DNA of 51,798 bases. Source: Acidobacterium sp. GTDB lineage: Bacteria > Acidobacteriota > Vicinamibacteria > Vicinamibacterales > UBA2999. The translations under genes were made by a program, and so were the position numbers. The notes beneath the pieces were generated by a model. The model was not told the origin of the DNA, searched no databases, and saw only the letters and a program-made list of their open reading frames with translations. The stretch spans positions 1 to 51,798 of the forward strand of contig NSIL01000018.1 of the NCBI GenBank assembly GCA_002737365.1, written 5' to 3'. Of this stretch, positions 17,818 through 27,024 are shown piece after piece (position 1 is the first letter of the stretch; every line of letters starts with the position of its first letter).

Positions 17818-18734
17818 GCCACGACGAGATCTCGTTCCACCTACCGCCGCCTGCCACCGCGATTCCCGCGCCGCCACCACAACCGGCGCCGACGATGGTA
17901 CCGCTGACCATTGATGGGCGAGCCATCGAGGTGGCCGCAGGATCGACGCTGATCGATGCGTGCAAGACACTCGACATCACCATCCCGACGCTGTGCTATC
18001 TCGAAACCCTCACCCCCGTGAACGCCTGCCGCGTCTGCGTGGTCGAAGTCGAAGGCGCGCGCGTGCTGGCGCCGGCCTGCTCACGCCAGGTCGAAGCGGG
18101 CATGGTCGTGCAGAGCCGCTCGGCTCGCGTCGACCTATCGAGAAAGGTTGTGCTCGAGCTATTGGGGTCATCCGTCGACCTGAGCACAGCACCCGGACTA
18201 AGCGAAATGATGGCGGAGTATGGGGCCCGGCCAGAGCGCTTCCAAGAGGTCATTGGTTCTGCGTCCGCGGTGTCCTCTGTGGCTAAACCCATCAAGATCG
18301 ACAACGACCTCTACGTCCGCGACTACGGCAAGTGTGTCCTTTGCTACAAATGCGTCGAGGCCTGCGGCACCGACGCGCAGCACACCTTTGCCATCGCCGT
18401 GGCCGGCCGTGGCTTCAACGCGCACATCTCGACCGAGCTCGACGTCCCGCTGCCCGATTCGGCGTGCGTCTACTGCGGCAATTGCATCGCCGTGTGTCCC
18501 ACCGGCGCCTTGATGGCGACGCCGGAGTTCGAGTTGCGGAAAGCGGGAGAGTGGCGGCCCGAGACCCAGGCCGTGACCGACACGATCTGTCCCTACTGTG
18601 ACGTCGGCTGCACGCTGACCGTGCACGTTCAGGACCAGCAGATCGTCAAGGTCACGTCGCCGTTTGACAACGACGTCACCCGCGGCAACTTGTGTGTGAA
18701 GGGCCGATTCGGCTTCGAGTACGTGAATAAATAA
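17814..18734 (+). CDS. HoxU/NuoG-type Fe-S subunit carrying the N-terminal [4Fe-4S] domain of the formate dehydrogenase alpha subunit
   Basis: The product has 306 residues. A Pro/Ala-rich leader is followed by a 2Fe-2S ferredoxin domain (ligands C61, C72, C75, C89). There is no NuoG-type HxxxCxxC cluster. Two [4Fe-4S] ferredoxin motifs follow, C174xxC177xxC180xxxC184 and C218xxC221xxC224xxxC228. The C-terminus (from about 255) is TDTICPYCDVGCTLTV...GNLCVKGRFGFEYV, the CxxCxxxC...C domain that normally opens a molybdopterin formate dehydrogenase alpha subunit. It ends just where the catalytic gene at 14273 begins in homology. It must therefore pair with that gene to complete one alpha subunit. 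It is cytoplasmic and last in the operon. Confidence 0.9.
   Translation: MSHDEISFHLPPPATAIPAPPPQPAPTMVPLTIDGRAIEVAAGSTLIDACKTLDITIPTLCYLETLTPVNACRVCVVEVEGARVLAPACSRQVEAGMVVQSRSARVDLSRKVVLELLGSSVDLSTAPGLSEMMAEYGARPERFQEVIGSASAVSSVAKPIKIDNDLYVRDYGKCVLCYKCVEACGTDAQHTFAIAVAGRGFNAHISTELDVPLPDSACVYCGNCIAVCPTGALMATPEFELRKAGEWRPETQAVTDTICPYCDVGCTLTVHVQDQQIVKVTSPFDNDVTRGNLCVKGRFGFEYVNK
18268..18287 (+). repeat. Coding copy of the CGGTGTCCTCTGTGGCTAAA repeat
   Basis: This 20-mer encodes AVSSVAK in the linker of the Fe-S subunit. Its first 18 bases equal the reverse complement of the left arm of the palindrome at 23841-23900, and the TAAA end also matches what follows the right arm there. Confidence 0.6.
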
Positions 18735-18764
18735 ACAGCAGTGGAAAAGCTGAGGAGAAACTCT

Positions 18765-20027
18765 TTAGCTCTTCGACTTCTGTGAAAGCTCGCGATTGAG
18801 GACGGCCCGGTCTAATTCGCCTTCCCAGCCCGCGACCACGATCGTCGCGACCCCATTACCGATGAAGTTGGTCAGCGACCGCGCCTCTGACATGAACCGA
18901 TCGACCCCGAGGATGAGCGCCAGCCCCGCGACGGGGACCGACGGGACCACGGCCAGCGTGGCAGCCAGTGTGATGAACCCGGCGCCGGTCACTCCCGAGG
19001 CGCCCTTCGACGTCAGCATGGCGACGCCCAGGATGGTGAGCTGCTGCCTCAACGTCAGGTCGATATTGAGCGCCTGCGCCACAAACAGCGACGCCATCGT
19101 CAGGTAGATATTGGTGCCGTCCAGGTTGAACGAATAGCCCGAGGGCACGACCAGGCCGACCACCGACTTGGAGCAGCCAAGACGCTCGAGCTTCTGCATC
19201 AGCGGCACCAGCGCTGATTCGGACGAGGACGTGCCCAGCACCGTCAGCAGCTCCTCCTTGATGTAGCCGATGAAGCGGATGATGCTGAAGCCGGTGAGTG
19301 CCGCAATGCCTCCCAGCACGAGCAGGATGAACAGCAGGCAGGTCAGGTAGAAGCTGCCCATCAGCATCGCCAGCGGCTTCAGCGCGGCCACGCCGTAGCG
19401 GCCGATCGTGAAGGCCATGGCGGCGCCGGCGCCAATCGGCGCCAGCTTCATCAGCGTGTTCATCATCGAGAAGAACAGGTGCGAGCTGGTCTCGATGACC
19501 TGGTGCACGACGTTACCTGCCACGCCCATGCGGGTCATGGCGTAGCCGAACAGCACCGCCACGAACAGCACTTGCAGCAGGTCGCCCTGGCCGGTGAACG
19601 CATCGAAGAACGTCCGCGGGATGATGTGCAGCATGAAGTCGGCGGTGGACTGGCTGGCGGCGACCTTGGCGTAGTCGGCGACGGCCTTGCCGTCGAGCGT
19701 GGCGGGATCGGCGTTGAAGCCGGCCCCGGGGCGGACCAGGTTGCCCACCAACAGCCCAATCACGAGCGCCACGGTCGAGACGACCTCGAAGTAGAGCAGA
19801 GCCTTGCCGCCGACGCGGCCGACCTTCTTCATGTCGCCGGCGCCGGCAATCCCGAGCACCACGGTGCAGAAGATGATCGGGCTGATCAGCATCTTCACCA
19901 GCGCGATGAACCCGTCGCCCAGCGGCTTGAGGGCGATGCCGGTGTCGGGTTGCGCGTAGCCGATGGTGCCGCCAATCACAATGGCGAGCAGCACCCAGAA
20001 GTACAGATGGTCGGTTAGTCGTTTCAA
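18765..20027 (-). CDS. dctA: DctA-type dicarboxylate:cation symporter
   Basis: The product has 420 residues from the TTG at 20027, chosen because it gives the family N-terminus ([19 protein letters not shown]) and normal length; the open frame further upstream overlaps the preceding gene. DAACS/DctA hallmarks are [34 protein letters not shown] (serine-rich re-entrant loop), [33 protein letters not shown] and [18 protein letters not shown]. These are expected to bind Na+/H+ and C4-dicarboxylates in the inner membrane. It lies 28 bp after the gamma-glutamyltranspeptidase gene, probably the same operon. A glutamate or aspartate substrate is the main alternative and would fit that neighbour. Confidence 0.93.
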   Translation of the reverse strand: MKRLTDHLYFWVLLAIVIGGTIGYAQPDTGIALKPLGDGFIALVKMLISPIIFCTVVLGIAGAGDMKKVGRVGGKALLYFEVVSTVALVIGLLVGNLVRPGAGFNADPATLDGKAVADYAKVAASQSTADFMLHIIPRTFFDAFTGQGDLLQVLFVAVLFGYAMTRMGVAGNVVHQVIETSSHLFFSMMNTLMKLAPIGAGAAMAFTIGRYGVAALKPLAMLMGSFYLTCLLFILLVLGGIAALTGFSIIRFIGYIKEELLTVLGTSSSESALVPLMQKLERLGCSKSVVGLVVPSGYSFNLDGTNIYLTMASLFVAQALNIDLTLRQQLTILGVAMLTSKGASGVTGAGFITLAATLAVVPSVPVAGLALILGVDRFMSEARSLTNFIGNGVATIVVAGWEGELDRAVLNRELSQKSKS

Positions 20028-20055
20028 CTTCTGATCTCTTGATCTCCCGTGTTTT

Positions 20056-21744
20056 CTATTTCCCGGCAGCGCCGCCATCCGCGGGACGGCGATCGACGCC
20101 GCCCTCGAGCATGTTGTCCTTCTGGTTGAAGACAATCACCTGGGCCGCGCCCTGGTTGCCGCCTTCCTGCACCGTGTGGCCCATGGCCTGCAGCAGCTTG
20201 ATGGTATCGGCCGAGAAGCCGAACCGTTCAATGCCGATGCGATCCGGTAACCACTGGTGGTGCATGCGGCCGGCGTCGACGGCTTCCTGCGCGTTCATGC
20301 CGTAATCAATCACATTCAGGATCGTCGTCAAGACGGTGTTGATGATGGTGCGGCCGCCCGGCGTGCCGGTGACCATGAACAACTGGCCGTCCTTGGCGAT
20401 GATGGTGGGTGCCATGCTCGACAGCATGCGCTTGCCGGGACGCGTCAGGTTCGGGTTGGTGCCGATCATGCCGCGCTCGTCGGTCAGCCCAGGCTGGCCG
20501 TTGAAGTCGCCCATCTCGTTGTTCAGCAGGAAGCCGGCGCCTGGCACGACAATGCGCGAGCCGTAGCCGTACTCGAGCGTGTAGGTCATCGACACGGCGT
20601 TGCGCTTGGCGTCGACGATCGACAGGTGCGTGGTCTCAGGTGATTCACTCGTCCACGTAAACGAGTTGGTCGCTGACTTCGACGCCTTCTTCGGGTCGAT
20701 GGTCTTGCGCAGGCCAGTGGCGTAGTCCTTCGAGATCAGCATCGGTATGGGGATGTCCTTCTCGAAGTCGGGGTCGCCGAGGTAACGGGCGCGATCCGCG
20801 AACGCGCGGCGCATGGCCTCTGCGGTGTAGTGGATGTTCTGCGCCGAGCCGTAGCCGCCGGCCTTGAGATCGAAGCCTTCGAGCACGTTCAGTATCTGCA
20901 CCACCGCTATGCCGCCTGAGCTCGGGGGCGGCATGCTGATGATGTCGTAGCCGCGATAAACGCCTTTCACGACGCCGCGCTTCTTGGCCTCGTAGGCCTT
21001 GAGGTCGCCGGCGGTGATCAGGCCACCGTTAGCCTTCATTTCTTTTTCGATCAGCGCGGCCGTCTCGCCCTGGTAGAACCCGGCGGGGCCCTGATCGGCA
21101 ATGCGCGTGAGGGTCTTGGCGAGGTCGGCCTGCTTCAGAATGTCGCCGGCCTCGTACGGTTGACCGTTCTTCGAGAACTGCACCAGCGAGGCGGGGTATT
21201 TCTTGAACTCAGGGATCATCGACGCGAGCGAGCGCGCCAGGCCGTGCGACACCTCGAAGCCGTCGCGTGCCAGCTTGATGGACGGCGCGACCAATGCTGT
21301 CCACGGCTTCGAGCCGGCTTCCTTCCACGCCAGGTGCAGGCCGGCCACGGTGCCGGGGACGCCGACCGAGAGGTGGCTGTTGTGATGTGTGTCGAAGTCG
21401 TACTTGCCGTCCTTCAGCCACATCTCCGGCGACGCGCGCGACGGCCCGACTTCGCGGAAGTCGTACGACACCGGTTCGCCGCTGGCCGGGCGAAATACGA
21501 TGAAGCCGCCGCCGCCGATGTTGCCGGCCGTCGGATGCGTCACGGCGAGCGCGAAGGCCGTGGCCACCGCAGCATCAATGGCGTTGCCGCCGCTCTTGAT
21601 GACCTCGAAGCCAACCTGCGATGCGATGTCGCTTTGGGTGATGACCATCCCCAGCTTGGCGCGGGCAGGGGTCGAACCGGCCTGGACCGTCAGCGACGTC
21701 AGGGCCAACGCGGCAATCACAATGAAAAATGCGCGGCGAATCAT
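20056..21744 (-). CDS. ggt: Gamma-glutamyltranspeptidase (glutathione hydrolase)
   Basis: The product has 562 residues with signal peptide [22 protein letters not shown]. It is a full-length Ntn hydrolase precursor. The large-subunit landmarks are [31 protein letters not shown] and DFREVGPS. The autoprocessing site is [11 protein letters not shown], with the second Thr as nucleophile, followed by [15 protein letters not shown] and [13 protein letters not shown]. It cleaves gamma-glutamyl bonds, mainly glutathione, in the periplasm. It sits between a periplasmic rhodanese and a dicarboxylate/amino-acid symporter, consistent with scavenging of glutathione-derived glutamate and sulphur. Confidence 0.96.
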   Translation of the reverse strand: MIRRAFFIVIAALALTSLTVQAGSTPARAKLGMVITQSDIASQVGFEVIKSGGNAIDAAVATAFALAVTHPTAGNIGGGGFIVFRPASGEPVSYDFREVGPSRASPEMWLKDGKYDFDTHHNSHLSVGVPGTVAGLHLAWKEAGSKPWTALVAPSIKLARDGFEVSHGLARSLASMIPEFKKYPASLVQFSKNGQPYEAGDILKQADLAKTLTRIADQGPAGFYQGETAALIEKEMKANGGLITAGDLKAYEAKKRGVVKGVYRGYDIISMPPPSSGGIAVVQILNVLEGFDLKAGGYGSAQNIHYTAEAMRRAFADRARYLGDPDFEKDIPIPMLISKDYATGLRKTIDPKKASKSATNSFTWTSESPETTHLSIVDAKRNAVSMTYTLEYGYGSRIVVPGAGFLLNNEMGDFNGQPGLTDERGMIGTNPNLTRPGKRMLSSMAPTIIAKDGQLFMVTGTPGGRTIINTVLTTILNVIDYGMNAQEAVDAGRMHHQWLPDRIGIERFGFSADTIKLLQAMGHTVQEGGNQGAAQVIVFNQKDNMLEGGVDRRPADGGAAGK

Positions 21745-21773
21745 GGAACAGCCTCCGCCGCGAATTATATCGC

Positions 21774-22643
21774 TTAAGGCACCTTAGTCTTTATTGGCGT
21801 ATCTTCTCGATTGCCCCATTCCTCCCAGGCGCCGTAGTAATTCGCCAGCTTGGTCAGGTCGTGGCCAATCAGGGCCAGGGTGAAGATGTCGTGTGAGGCG
21901 CGCATGCCGACCTGGCAGTACACCGTCACATTGTCGGTGGCCGTGATGCCCTTGTCGCGGTAGAGCTTCGCGATCTCGGCGGCCGGCTTGAAGGCCTTGG
22001 TCATCGGGTCCAGGGTGTCTTCCCAATACACCGGCACAGACGACTCGATGTAGCCGCCGCGCTTGATGCTGCGCAGGTCCTTGCCGTCGATCTCGCCCTG
22101 CGTGCGGGCGTCGATCAACTTCATGCCCGGTGTGTTGATGGCGGCTTTCACCTGGTCCGCGGTCGCGACCTTCACCGTGCCAGTTTTTACCTTGAAGGCG
22201 CGTGGCGCCACCACCGGGGCGGCCGCATTGGTCGGCCGCTGTTCCGCGGTCCACTTGACCCAGCCGCCGTCCACCAGCGCGACGTTCGAGTGGCCGTAGT
22301 AGTTGAGAATCCACCATAACCGCGCCGCGAAGATGCCGCCGCGCTCGTCGTAGACGACGACCTTGGTGTTGTTGCCGATCCCCAGGCCTGACATCAACGC
22401 CTCGAACTCTTCCGGCGTCGGCAGGAACGTGGGCGGCGCCTTGGGATTGCGGATCCAGTTGCTGTCCACGAACACCGCGCCCGGCACGTGGCTCTCGGCG
22501 TAGCCGCGGCCGCGGATGTCGATCACGCGCACGTCAACGTCGCCGGCATGCTGGGCGAGCCACGCCGTGTCGACCAGCAATTCGGGACGGGCATAGGCGG
22601 CAGGCGTCTGGACGCCGAGGAGCAGGGCGAAGAAAAATACCAT
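21774..22643 (-). CDS. Exported two-domain rhodanese (thiosulfate/3-mercaptopyruvate sulfurtransferase)
   Basis: The product has 289 residues. The ATG at 22643 gives the signal peptide MVFFFALLLGVQTPAAYA; the longer frame is antisense to the aminotransferase. The N-terminal inactive rhodanese domain has VDVRVIDIRGRGYAESHVPGA. The C-terminal domain has KLIDARTQGEIDG and the active-site loop TVYCQVGMRAS with catalytic Cys, a CxxGxR type. It transfers sulfane sulphur to thiol or cyanide acceptors in the periplasm. It is the first gene of a likely three-gene unit with ggt and dctA. Confidence 0.93.
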   Translation of the reverse strand: MVFFFALLLGVQTPAAYARPELLVDTAWLAQHAGDVDVRVIDIRGRGYAESHVPGAVFVDSNWIRNPKAPPTFLPTPEEFEALMSGLGIGNNTKVVVYDERGGIFAARLWWILNYYGHSNVALVDGGWVKWTAEQRPTNAAAPVVAPRAFKVKTGTVKVATADQVKAAINTPGMKLIDARTQGEIDGKDLRSIKRGGYIESSVPVYWEDTLDPMTKAFKPAAEIAKLYRDKGITATDNVTVYCQVGMRASHDIFTLALIGHDLTKLANYYGAWEEWGNREDTPIKTKVP

Positions 22644-22688
22644 GCCGGCGATTGTACCCCGTCGTCGTGTCACAATGACGGGACTGTC

Positions 22689-23843
22689 ATGACCTCGGCC
22701 GTTGCCGTCACCTCGAAGCTCCCCGATATCGGCGTCAGCATCTTCTCGGTGATGACCCGGCTGGCCAACGAGCACCAGGCCATCAACCTGTCGCAGGGGT
22801 TCCCCGATTTCGACTGCGACCCGGCGCTGGTGGAGGCCGTGGCCAGGGCCATGCGCGAGGGCCACAACCAGTACGCGCCCATGCCGGGCGTGCTGGCGCT
22901 GCGCGAGGGTATTGCCGCCAAGGTCGAACAACTCTACGGCCCCCGCTACGACCCGGTGACCGAGGTGATCGTGACCTCGGGCGCTACCGCCGGTCTGTAT
23001 GCGACGTTGACCGCGCTGGTGCAGCCGGGTGACGAAGTGCTGCTGTTCGAGCCGTGCTACGACTCGTACGTCCCGGTGATTCGCCTGAGCGGTGGCGTAC
23101 CGGTCTTCGTCAGCCTGCGCTATCCCGACTACACCGTGAACTGGGACGAGGTGCGCCGCGCGATCACGCCGAAGACGCGGCTCATCCTGGTCAACACCCC
23201 GCACAACCCGACCGGGATGATGTGGTCGGCCGACGACCTGCAGCAGTTGCAGTCGATCGTGGATGGCACTGACATCCTGCTGGTCGGCGATGAAGTCTAC
23301 GAGCACATCATCTTCGACGGCCGCCGCCACGAAAGCCTGCTGCGCTACGACAGCTTGCGCTCGCGGTCGATCGTGATCAGCTCGTTTGGTAAGACCTTCC
23401 ACACCACCGGCTGGAAAGTCGGCTACTGCGTTGGGCCGCAGGCGCTGATGGCCGAAGTGACGCGGGTTCACCAGTTCGTAACGTTCACCGTCCACACCCC
23501 ATCACAGATGGCGTTCGCCGAGTTCTTGCGCAATGACCCCGGCGCGAAAGAGCTGGCAGGGTTTTACCAGAACAAGCGCGATCTGTTTCTGCAACTGACC
23601 GAGAGATCGCGCTTCAAGCCATTGCCGTGCGGCGGCACCTACTTTCAGTTGATGGACTACTCGGCGATCTCCAGCGAAACCGACAAGGAGATTGCAAACC
23701 GGCTGATCATCGAACACGGTGTCGCGTCGATCCCCGTGTCGGCGTTCCTCTACAAGGACACCGGCGGGCCGGTGTTGCGATTCTGTTTTGCGAAGCGCGA
23801 CGAGACACTGACCGCCGCCGCCGAACGGCTTGTGAAAATCTAG
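22689..23843 (+). CDS. Class I/II PLP aminotransferase, methionine/kynurenine (YbdL-like) type
   Basis: The product has 384 residues. The ATG at 22689 is preferred because upstream sequence belongs to the divergent rhodanese promoter and coding region. Fold-type I motifs are INLSQGFPDFDCDP, QYAPMPGVLALREGIA, VTSGATAGLYATL, NTPHNPTGMMW, VGDEVYEHIIFDG and SSFGKTFHTTGWKVGY with the PLP Lys. The GFPDFD signature and HTTGWK match the YbdL/KAT branch, which transaminates methionine and aromatic residues. It is cytoplasmic. Its TAG stop is supplied by the end of the palindromic repeat at 23841. Confidence 0.93.
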   Translation: MTSAVAVTSKLPDIGVSIFSVMTRLANEHQAINLSQGFPDFDCDPALVEAVARAMREGHNQYAPMPGVLALREGIAAKVEQLYGPRYDPVTEVIVTSGATAGLYATLTALVQPGDEVLLFEPCYDSYVPVIRLSGGVPVFVSLRYPDYTVNWDEVRRAITPKTRLILVNTPHNPTGMMWSADDLQQLQSIVDGTDILLVGDEVYEHIIFDGRRHESLLRYDSLRSRSIVISSFGKTFHTTGWKVGYCVGPQALMAEVTRVHQFVTFTVHTPSQMAFAEFLRNDPGAKELAGFYQNKRDLFLQLTERSRFKPLPCGGTYFQLMDYSAISSETDKEIANRLIIEHGVASIPVSAFLYKDTGGPVLRFCFAKRDETLTAAAERLVKI

Positions 23844-23900
23844 CCACAGAGGACACCGAGCCGAACTTCAGCTCTGCGCCCTCGGTGTGCTCTGTGGCTA
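23841..23900. repeat. Long palindromic repeat between convergent genes, providing both stop codons
   Basis: The left arm 23841-23860 and right arm 23881-23900 are inverted complements over 20 positions with one mismatch, separated by 20 nt. Each arm ends outward in TAG on the relevant strand, so both convergent genes stop inside the repeat. The core (CCTCTGTGGCTA) recurs at 18268. It probably folds as a bidirectional terminator. Confidence 0.8.
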
Positions 23901-24710
23901 AAGAATTCGACGCAGGTAGTGTTCGAGTCCGCGGGACTGGTTCCACTGCTTCGGGTAGCCCAGCGACACTTCCTCAAACTTCACGCCGTCGATCTCGCGC
24001 GATGAGCGTAGATGCAGGTGGCCGTAGATCGCCGCTTCGATGTTGTAACGCCGGTGCCACTCGTTGGTCTTCATCGTTCCACACCAGATTGAGAAGCGCG
24101 GGATGCGGGGCAGCACGGCCAGGTCACGTCGCAACGGGAAGTGGTTCACGATAATCAGCTTCGCGTCGCTGGGCAGGGCGTTGAGCCGCGTTTCGGTGGC
24201 GGCGACGCGCGCGGCGCACCACGCATCGCAGGTGGCATAGGGAGCCGGCGCCAGCAGATCTTCATCGGCTGAACGTACGCCGCTGTCTGCGGCCCAGGCA
24301 ACGGCGTCCTCGCGCGCAATGTTGTCAGGCCGGAACGAGTAATCAAACAGTGTGAAGGTGGGGACGATGGCGCGCAGCGGGCCGTCACCGGGCCACTGGG
24401 GATACGGATCCTCTGGTGTGAAGACGCCGTAGCGGCGGCACCGCGCGACCAGGCGCTCGTAGTTAGCGGCGCCGCGTTGTGCTGGCGGCAGAGTCTTCGG
24501 CGTCCACAGATCGTGATTGCCCGGAGTCCAGATCACCTGCGCGAACTTCGGCGCCAGGCTGCGCAGCACTAGGTCCAAATGCGCGGGCGTCTCGCCCGTG
24601 TCGCCGGCGACGATCAGCCAGTCGCCGTCAAAGATGGCGGGCAACGCCTCGACGGCGCGCCGGTTCTCCTCGTAGCCGACGTGGAGGTCGCTGATGGCCC
24701 ATAGCTTCAC
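23898..24710 (-). CDS. Calcineurin-like metallophosphoesterase
   Basis: The product has 270 residues. All five metal-site motifs are visible: SDLHVGYEENR (DxH), VAGDTGE (GD), PGNHDLW (GNHD), VNHFPL and YGHLHLR (GHxH). Cytosolic hydrolysis of a phosphomonoester or diester is expected. It overlaps the upstream phosphopantetheinyl transferase gene by 4 bp (ATGA), so the two are translated together. It might remove or recycle phosphopantetheine, but that is only inferred from the coupling. Confidence 0.92.
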   Translation of the reverse strand: MKLWAISDLHVGYEENRRAVEALPAIFDGDWLIVAGDTGETPAHLDLVLRSLAPKFAQVIWTPGNHDLWTPKTLPPAQRGAANYERLVARCRRYGVFTPEDPYPQWPGDGPLRAIVPTFTLFDYSFRPDNIAREDAVAWAADSGVRSADEDLLAPAPYATCDAWCAARVAATETRLNALPSDAKLIIVNHFPLRRDLAVLPRIPRFSIWCGTMKTNEWHRRYNIEAAIYGHLHLRSSREIDGVKFEEVSLGYPKQWNQSRGLEHYLRRIL

Positions 24711-25429
24711 GGCACGACTTGACGCAGGCGCACCGGCAGGTCATCACCGGTCCGGCGAATGGCCAGGCCCAGCCGATGAATGGGCGTCGGCCACTCTTGA
24801 CAGAACTGCCAGCTGGCGGGGTCATCGTTCAGGGACGGCTCGATGCGGATCGAGGGTGGGCCGTCCGGCGACAAGTGAAACGCGAAATCGCCGAGCGGCA
24901 GCGCCAGGCCAAAGCCGCGGGCCTTGATGTAGGCCTCTTTCAGCGTCCAGTAGTCAAAGAACAGGCGCTCTTGTTCTTCCTCGGACAGGGACTGGAGGTG
25001 CGCGACTTCCGCCGGCGCGAAGAATCGCGCCGCCACATCCTGCGTCAGCCGGCGGCCGACGTGCTCGACATCCACCCCCACCTCGCGGCCCACCGTGACC
25101 GCGCAGGCAATCAGACCATCGGTGTGGGAGATGTTGAAGCGCAAGTCAGGGACGCCGGCGGGAGCATCGAGAATCTCGGGACGGCCATGCGCATTGGCGA
25201 TGAACTGCCAGTCAGCGGGTGCGACCTGGGCGTAGCGCGACAGCATGGTGCGCACCAGCGCGCGGGTGAGCAGGAAGCGGTGCCGATCGCGCTCGAAGAT
25301 CAGCCGCGCCATGCGTGCGTGCTCGTCAGGAGAGAGCAGGGTCAGGTAGCGCGCCCGCCGCGCGAGGGCCTCGGCGCCATCGGTCAGCACCAGGTCGACA
25401 TGCACCGCCTGAAAGGGGAGCAGGTCCAT
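24707..25429 (-). CDS. 4'-phosphopantetheinyl transferase, Sfp superfamily
   Basis: The product has 240 residues. Sfp-type motifs are GRPEILD, LRFNISHTDGLIACAV, VGVDVEHVGR (Mg-binding Asp and Glu) and FFDYWTLKEAYIKARGFGL (WxxKEAxxKxxG). It would activate carrier proteins of fatty-acid, polyketide or non-ribosomal pathways with the CoA-derived arm. No carrier-protein or synthase gene is in the window. It starts one base before the stop codon of the DedA-like gene ends, so the block is tightly packed. Confidence 0.93.
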   Translation of the reverse strand: MDLLPFQAVHVDLVLTDGAEALARRARYLTLLSPDEHARMARLIFERDRHRFLLTRALVRTMLSRYAQVAPADWQFIANAHGRPEILDAPAGVPDLRFNISHTDGLIACAVTVGREVGVDVEHVGRRLTQDVAARFFAPAEVAHLQSLSEEEQERLFFDYWTLKEAYIKARGFGLALPLGDFAFHLSPDGPPSIRIEPSLNDDPASWQFCQEWPTPIHRLGLAIRRTGDDLPVRLRQVVP

Positions 25430-26029
25430 TTACGCCGCCGCCTGCCTTCGACGGCGCAGCATCACCAGGCCGAGCCCACCGACCAGCGCAAGCACGGCCA
25501 GGCCGACACCGATCTCGGCGCCGTGCTCCTGCATGAAGTCGAGGGCGTGTTCCCCATACATCACCGCCAGATAGCCTTGCCCGAAGTAGCGGATGCCGCG
25601 GCCGATCGCGATCGCCACGGCAAAACGCCACACGGCGACATCGGCGGCACCGGCGAGCAGCACGAACACCTTGAACGGCACCGGCGGCGGCAGCAGCGCC
25701 GGCACGATCACCGCCAGCAGACCAAAACGCTGATACAGCTTGAGCGCGCGATCGACGTGCGCGCCCTGCAGGCGCTTGCGCATGAACACTTCACCGCCGC
25801 GACGCGCCACGGCGAACAACGCGAAGCAGCCCGCCATCGACCCCGCCATCGTCAGGCCGGCGTAGTACGGCATGCGTTCCGGATACTTGGCGCTGAGCAC
25901 AATCACCAGCACGTCGTTGACCTGCGGAAACGACAGGAACGACGAGTCGAGCGCGGCGATGATGAACAGGCCGACGCCCCCGAGCTGCGTGGCCCAATCG
26001 GTAATGGCTGCGATCATCTGGGCAAACAT
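25430..26029 (-). CDS. VTT/DedA-like inner-membrane protein (YqaA type)
   Basis: The product has 199 residues. Hydrophobic helices are interrupted by the VTT (SNARE-associated) pattern: LDSSFLSFPQVNDVLVI, a Gly-rich GSMAGCFALFAVAR, FMRKRLQG, and VPALLPPPVPFKVFVLLAGAA with GRGIRYFGQGYLAV. Proteins of this type move undecaprenyl phosphate or other lipids across the membrane. The C-terminal helix ends in RRRR. Its start overlaps the upstream flippase-like gene by 16 bp. Confidence 0.85.
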   Translation of the reverse strand: MFAQMIAAITDWATQLGGVGLFIIAALDSSFLSFPQVNDVLVIVLSAKYPERMPYYAGLTMAGSMAGCFALFAVARRGGEVFMRKRLQGAHVDRALKLYQRFGLLAVIVPALLPPPVPFKVFVLLAGAADVAVWRFAVAIAIGRGIRYFGQGYLAVMYGEHALDFMQEHGAEIGVGLAVLALVGGLGLVMLRRRRQAAA

Positions 26030-27024
26030 CCCGGCACCTCTGCCGCGGGTGCGGCGGTCACGGTGTCGCGCGGATACATCGCCAGGCCGATGGTCGCAAA
26101 TATCAGGCTGCGCACCCGGCGGAACAGCGCCAGCGAGCCACCACCAACCAGGCCGAGTGCCTGGACCACGGCCACGTTCGAGGCTTCGAGCGCGCCCAGG
26201 TTGCCGGGGATGGCGCCGCTGGCCACGCTGGCCGAGCGCGTAAACGTCTCGACGATGATGCCGAGCCAGAGGGAAATCGGTTGGCCGATGGCCCAGAACA
26301 CCAGGTACACCTCAAGCGCCATCACCACGTAACACGCCACACTGAGCGCGACCAGGGCCTCGATCCGCTGCGAGTCGGTGCGTGCCAGTTTCAGGAACAG
26401 ATCTTCAACGGCGCTGATGATGCGCACCGTGCGGCCTCCCGCCCAGTGCCAGCCGGTGCGGGTGTGGATCTGTTCAATCAACGGTCCAAAGTAACGGCCC
26501 GATCGCATCAGGAACAGCAGGGAGAACCCGAGGACGATCAACGCCGTGAAGGCAATGCCGCGAAACACGCTTTGCCAGGCAGTCGGCAGCATGTCGGACG
26601 ACACGGCGAACGCCGCGAACAGGCCGACGCCGACGACGCTCATGATGCCCATGGCGGTGCGTTCGAGCACGGTCGCCGCCGCCGAGACCACCGGCGGCAC
26701 GCGGCCCATCAACAGGACGACGCGCAACGGTTCGCTGGCGCCGCCGCGAATGGTGAAGTAGCCGACGGCATCGGCGGCGAGGCGTACTTGGAACACGCGC
26801 CAGTAGGACGGCCGGAACTCGGGTGGGAAGCAGATCCACCAGCCGGCGGCCCGCATCAGGTGCCACAGCACGCTGGGGATCAGCACGATCGGGAACGCCA
26901 GCCCCAGTTCGCGCGCCTGCCGGATGGTCTGCTCGCGGTCGAGCCCCAGCATCGTATCGATGAACAGGGCGACGCCGAGAAGCAGCGCCACCAGGGAGAT
27001 CAGTTGTGGGACGGTCCGTCTCAT
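26014..27024 (-). CDS. LPG-synthase-like transmembrane protein (UPF0104 family)
   Basis: The product has 336 residues. The ATG at 27024 overlaps the GNAT stop by one base (TGATG). About eight membrane helices are visible with family motifs FTIRGGASEPLRVVLLM, VLERTAMGIMSVVG and ASGAIPGNLGALEASNVAV. This resembles the flippase/synthase membrane half of MprF; the cytosolic transferase half is absent. It may transport or handle a lipid, together with the overlapping VTT gene. Confidence 0.85.
   Translation of the reverse strand: MRRTVPQLISLVALLLGVALFIDTMLGLDREQTIRQARELGLAFPIVLIPSVLWHLMRAAGWWICFPPEFRPSYWRVFQVRLAADAVGYFTIRGGASEPLRVVLLMGRVPPVVSAAATVLERTAMGIMSVVGVGLFAAFAVSSDMLPTAWQSVFRGIAFTALIVLGFSLLFLMRSGRYFGPLIEQIHTRTGWHWAGGRTVRIISAVEDLFLKLARTDSQRIEALVALSVACYVVMALEVYLVFWAIGQPISLWLGIIVETFTRSASVASGAIPGNLGALEASNVAVVQALGLVGGGSLALFRRVRSLIFATIGLAMYPRDTVTAAPAAEVPGCLPR

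Noticed and set aside
24719-26332. 537-codon plus-strand frame opposite the phosphopantetheinyl transferase and VTT genes
   Set aside because: Composition is typical of an antisense GC-rich frame (Arg, Gln, His, Ala runs), and it covers several well-supported minus-strand genes.
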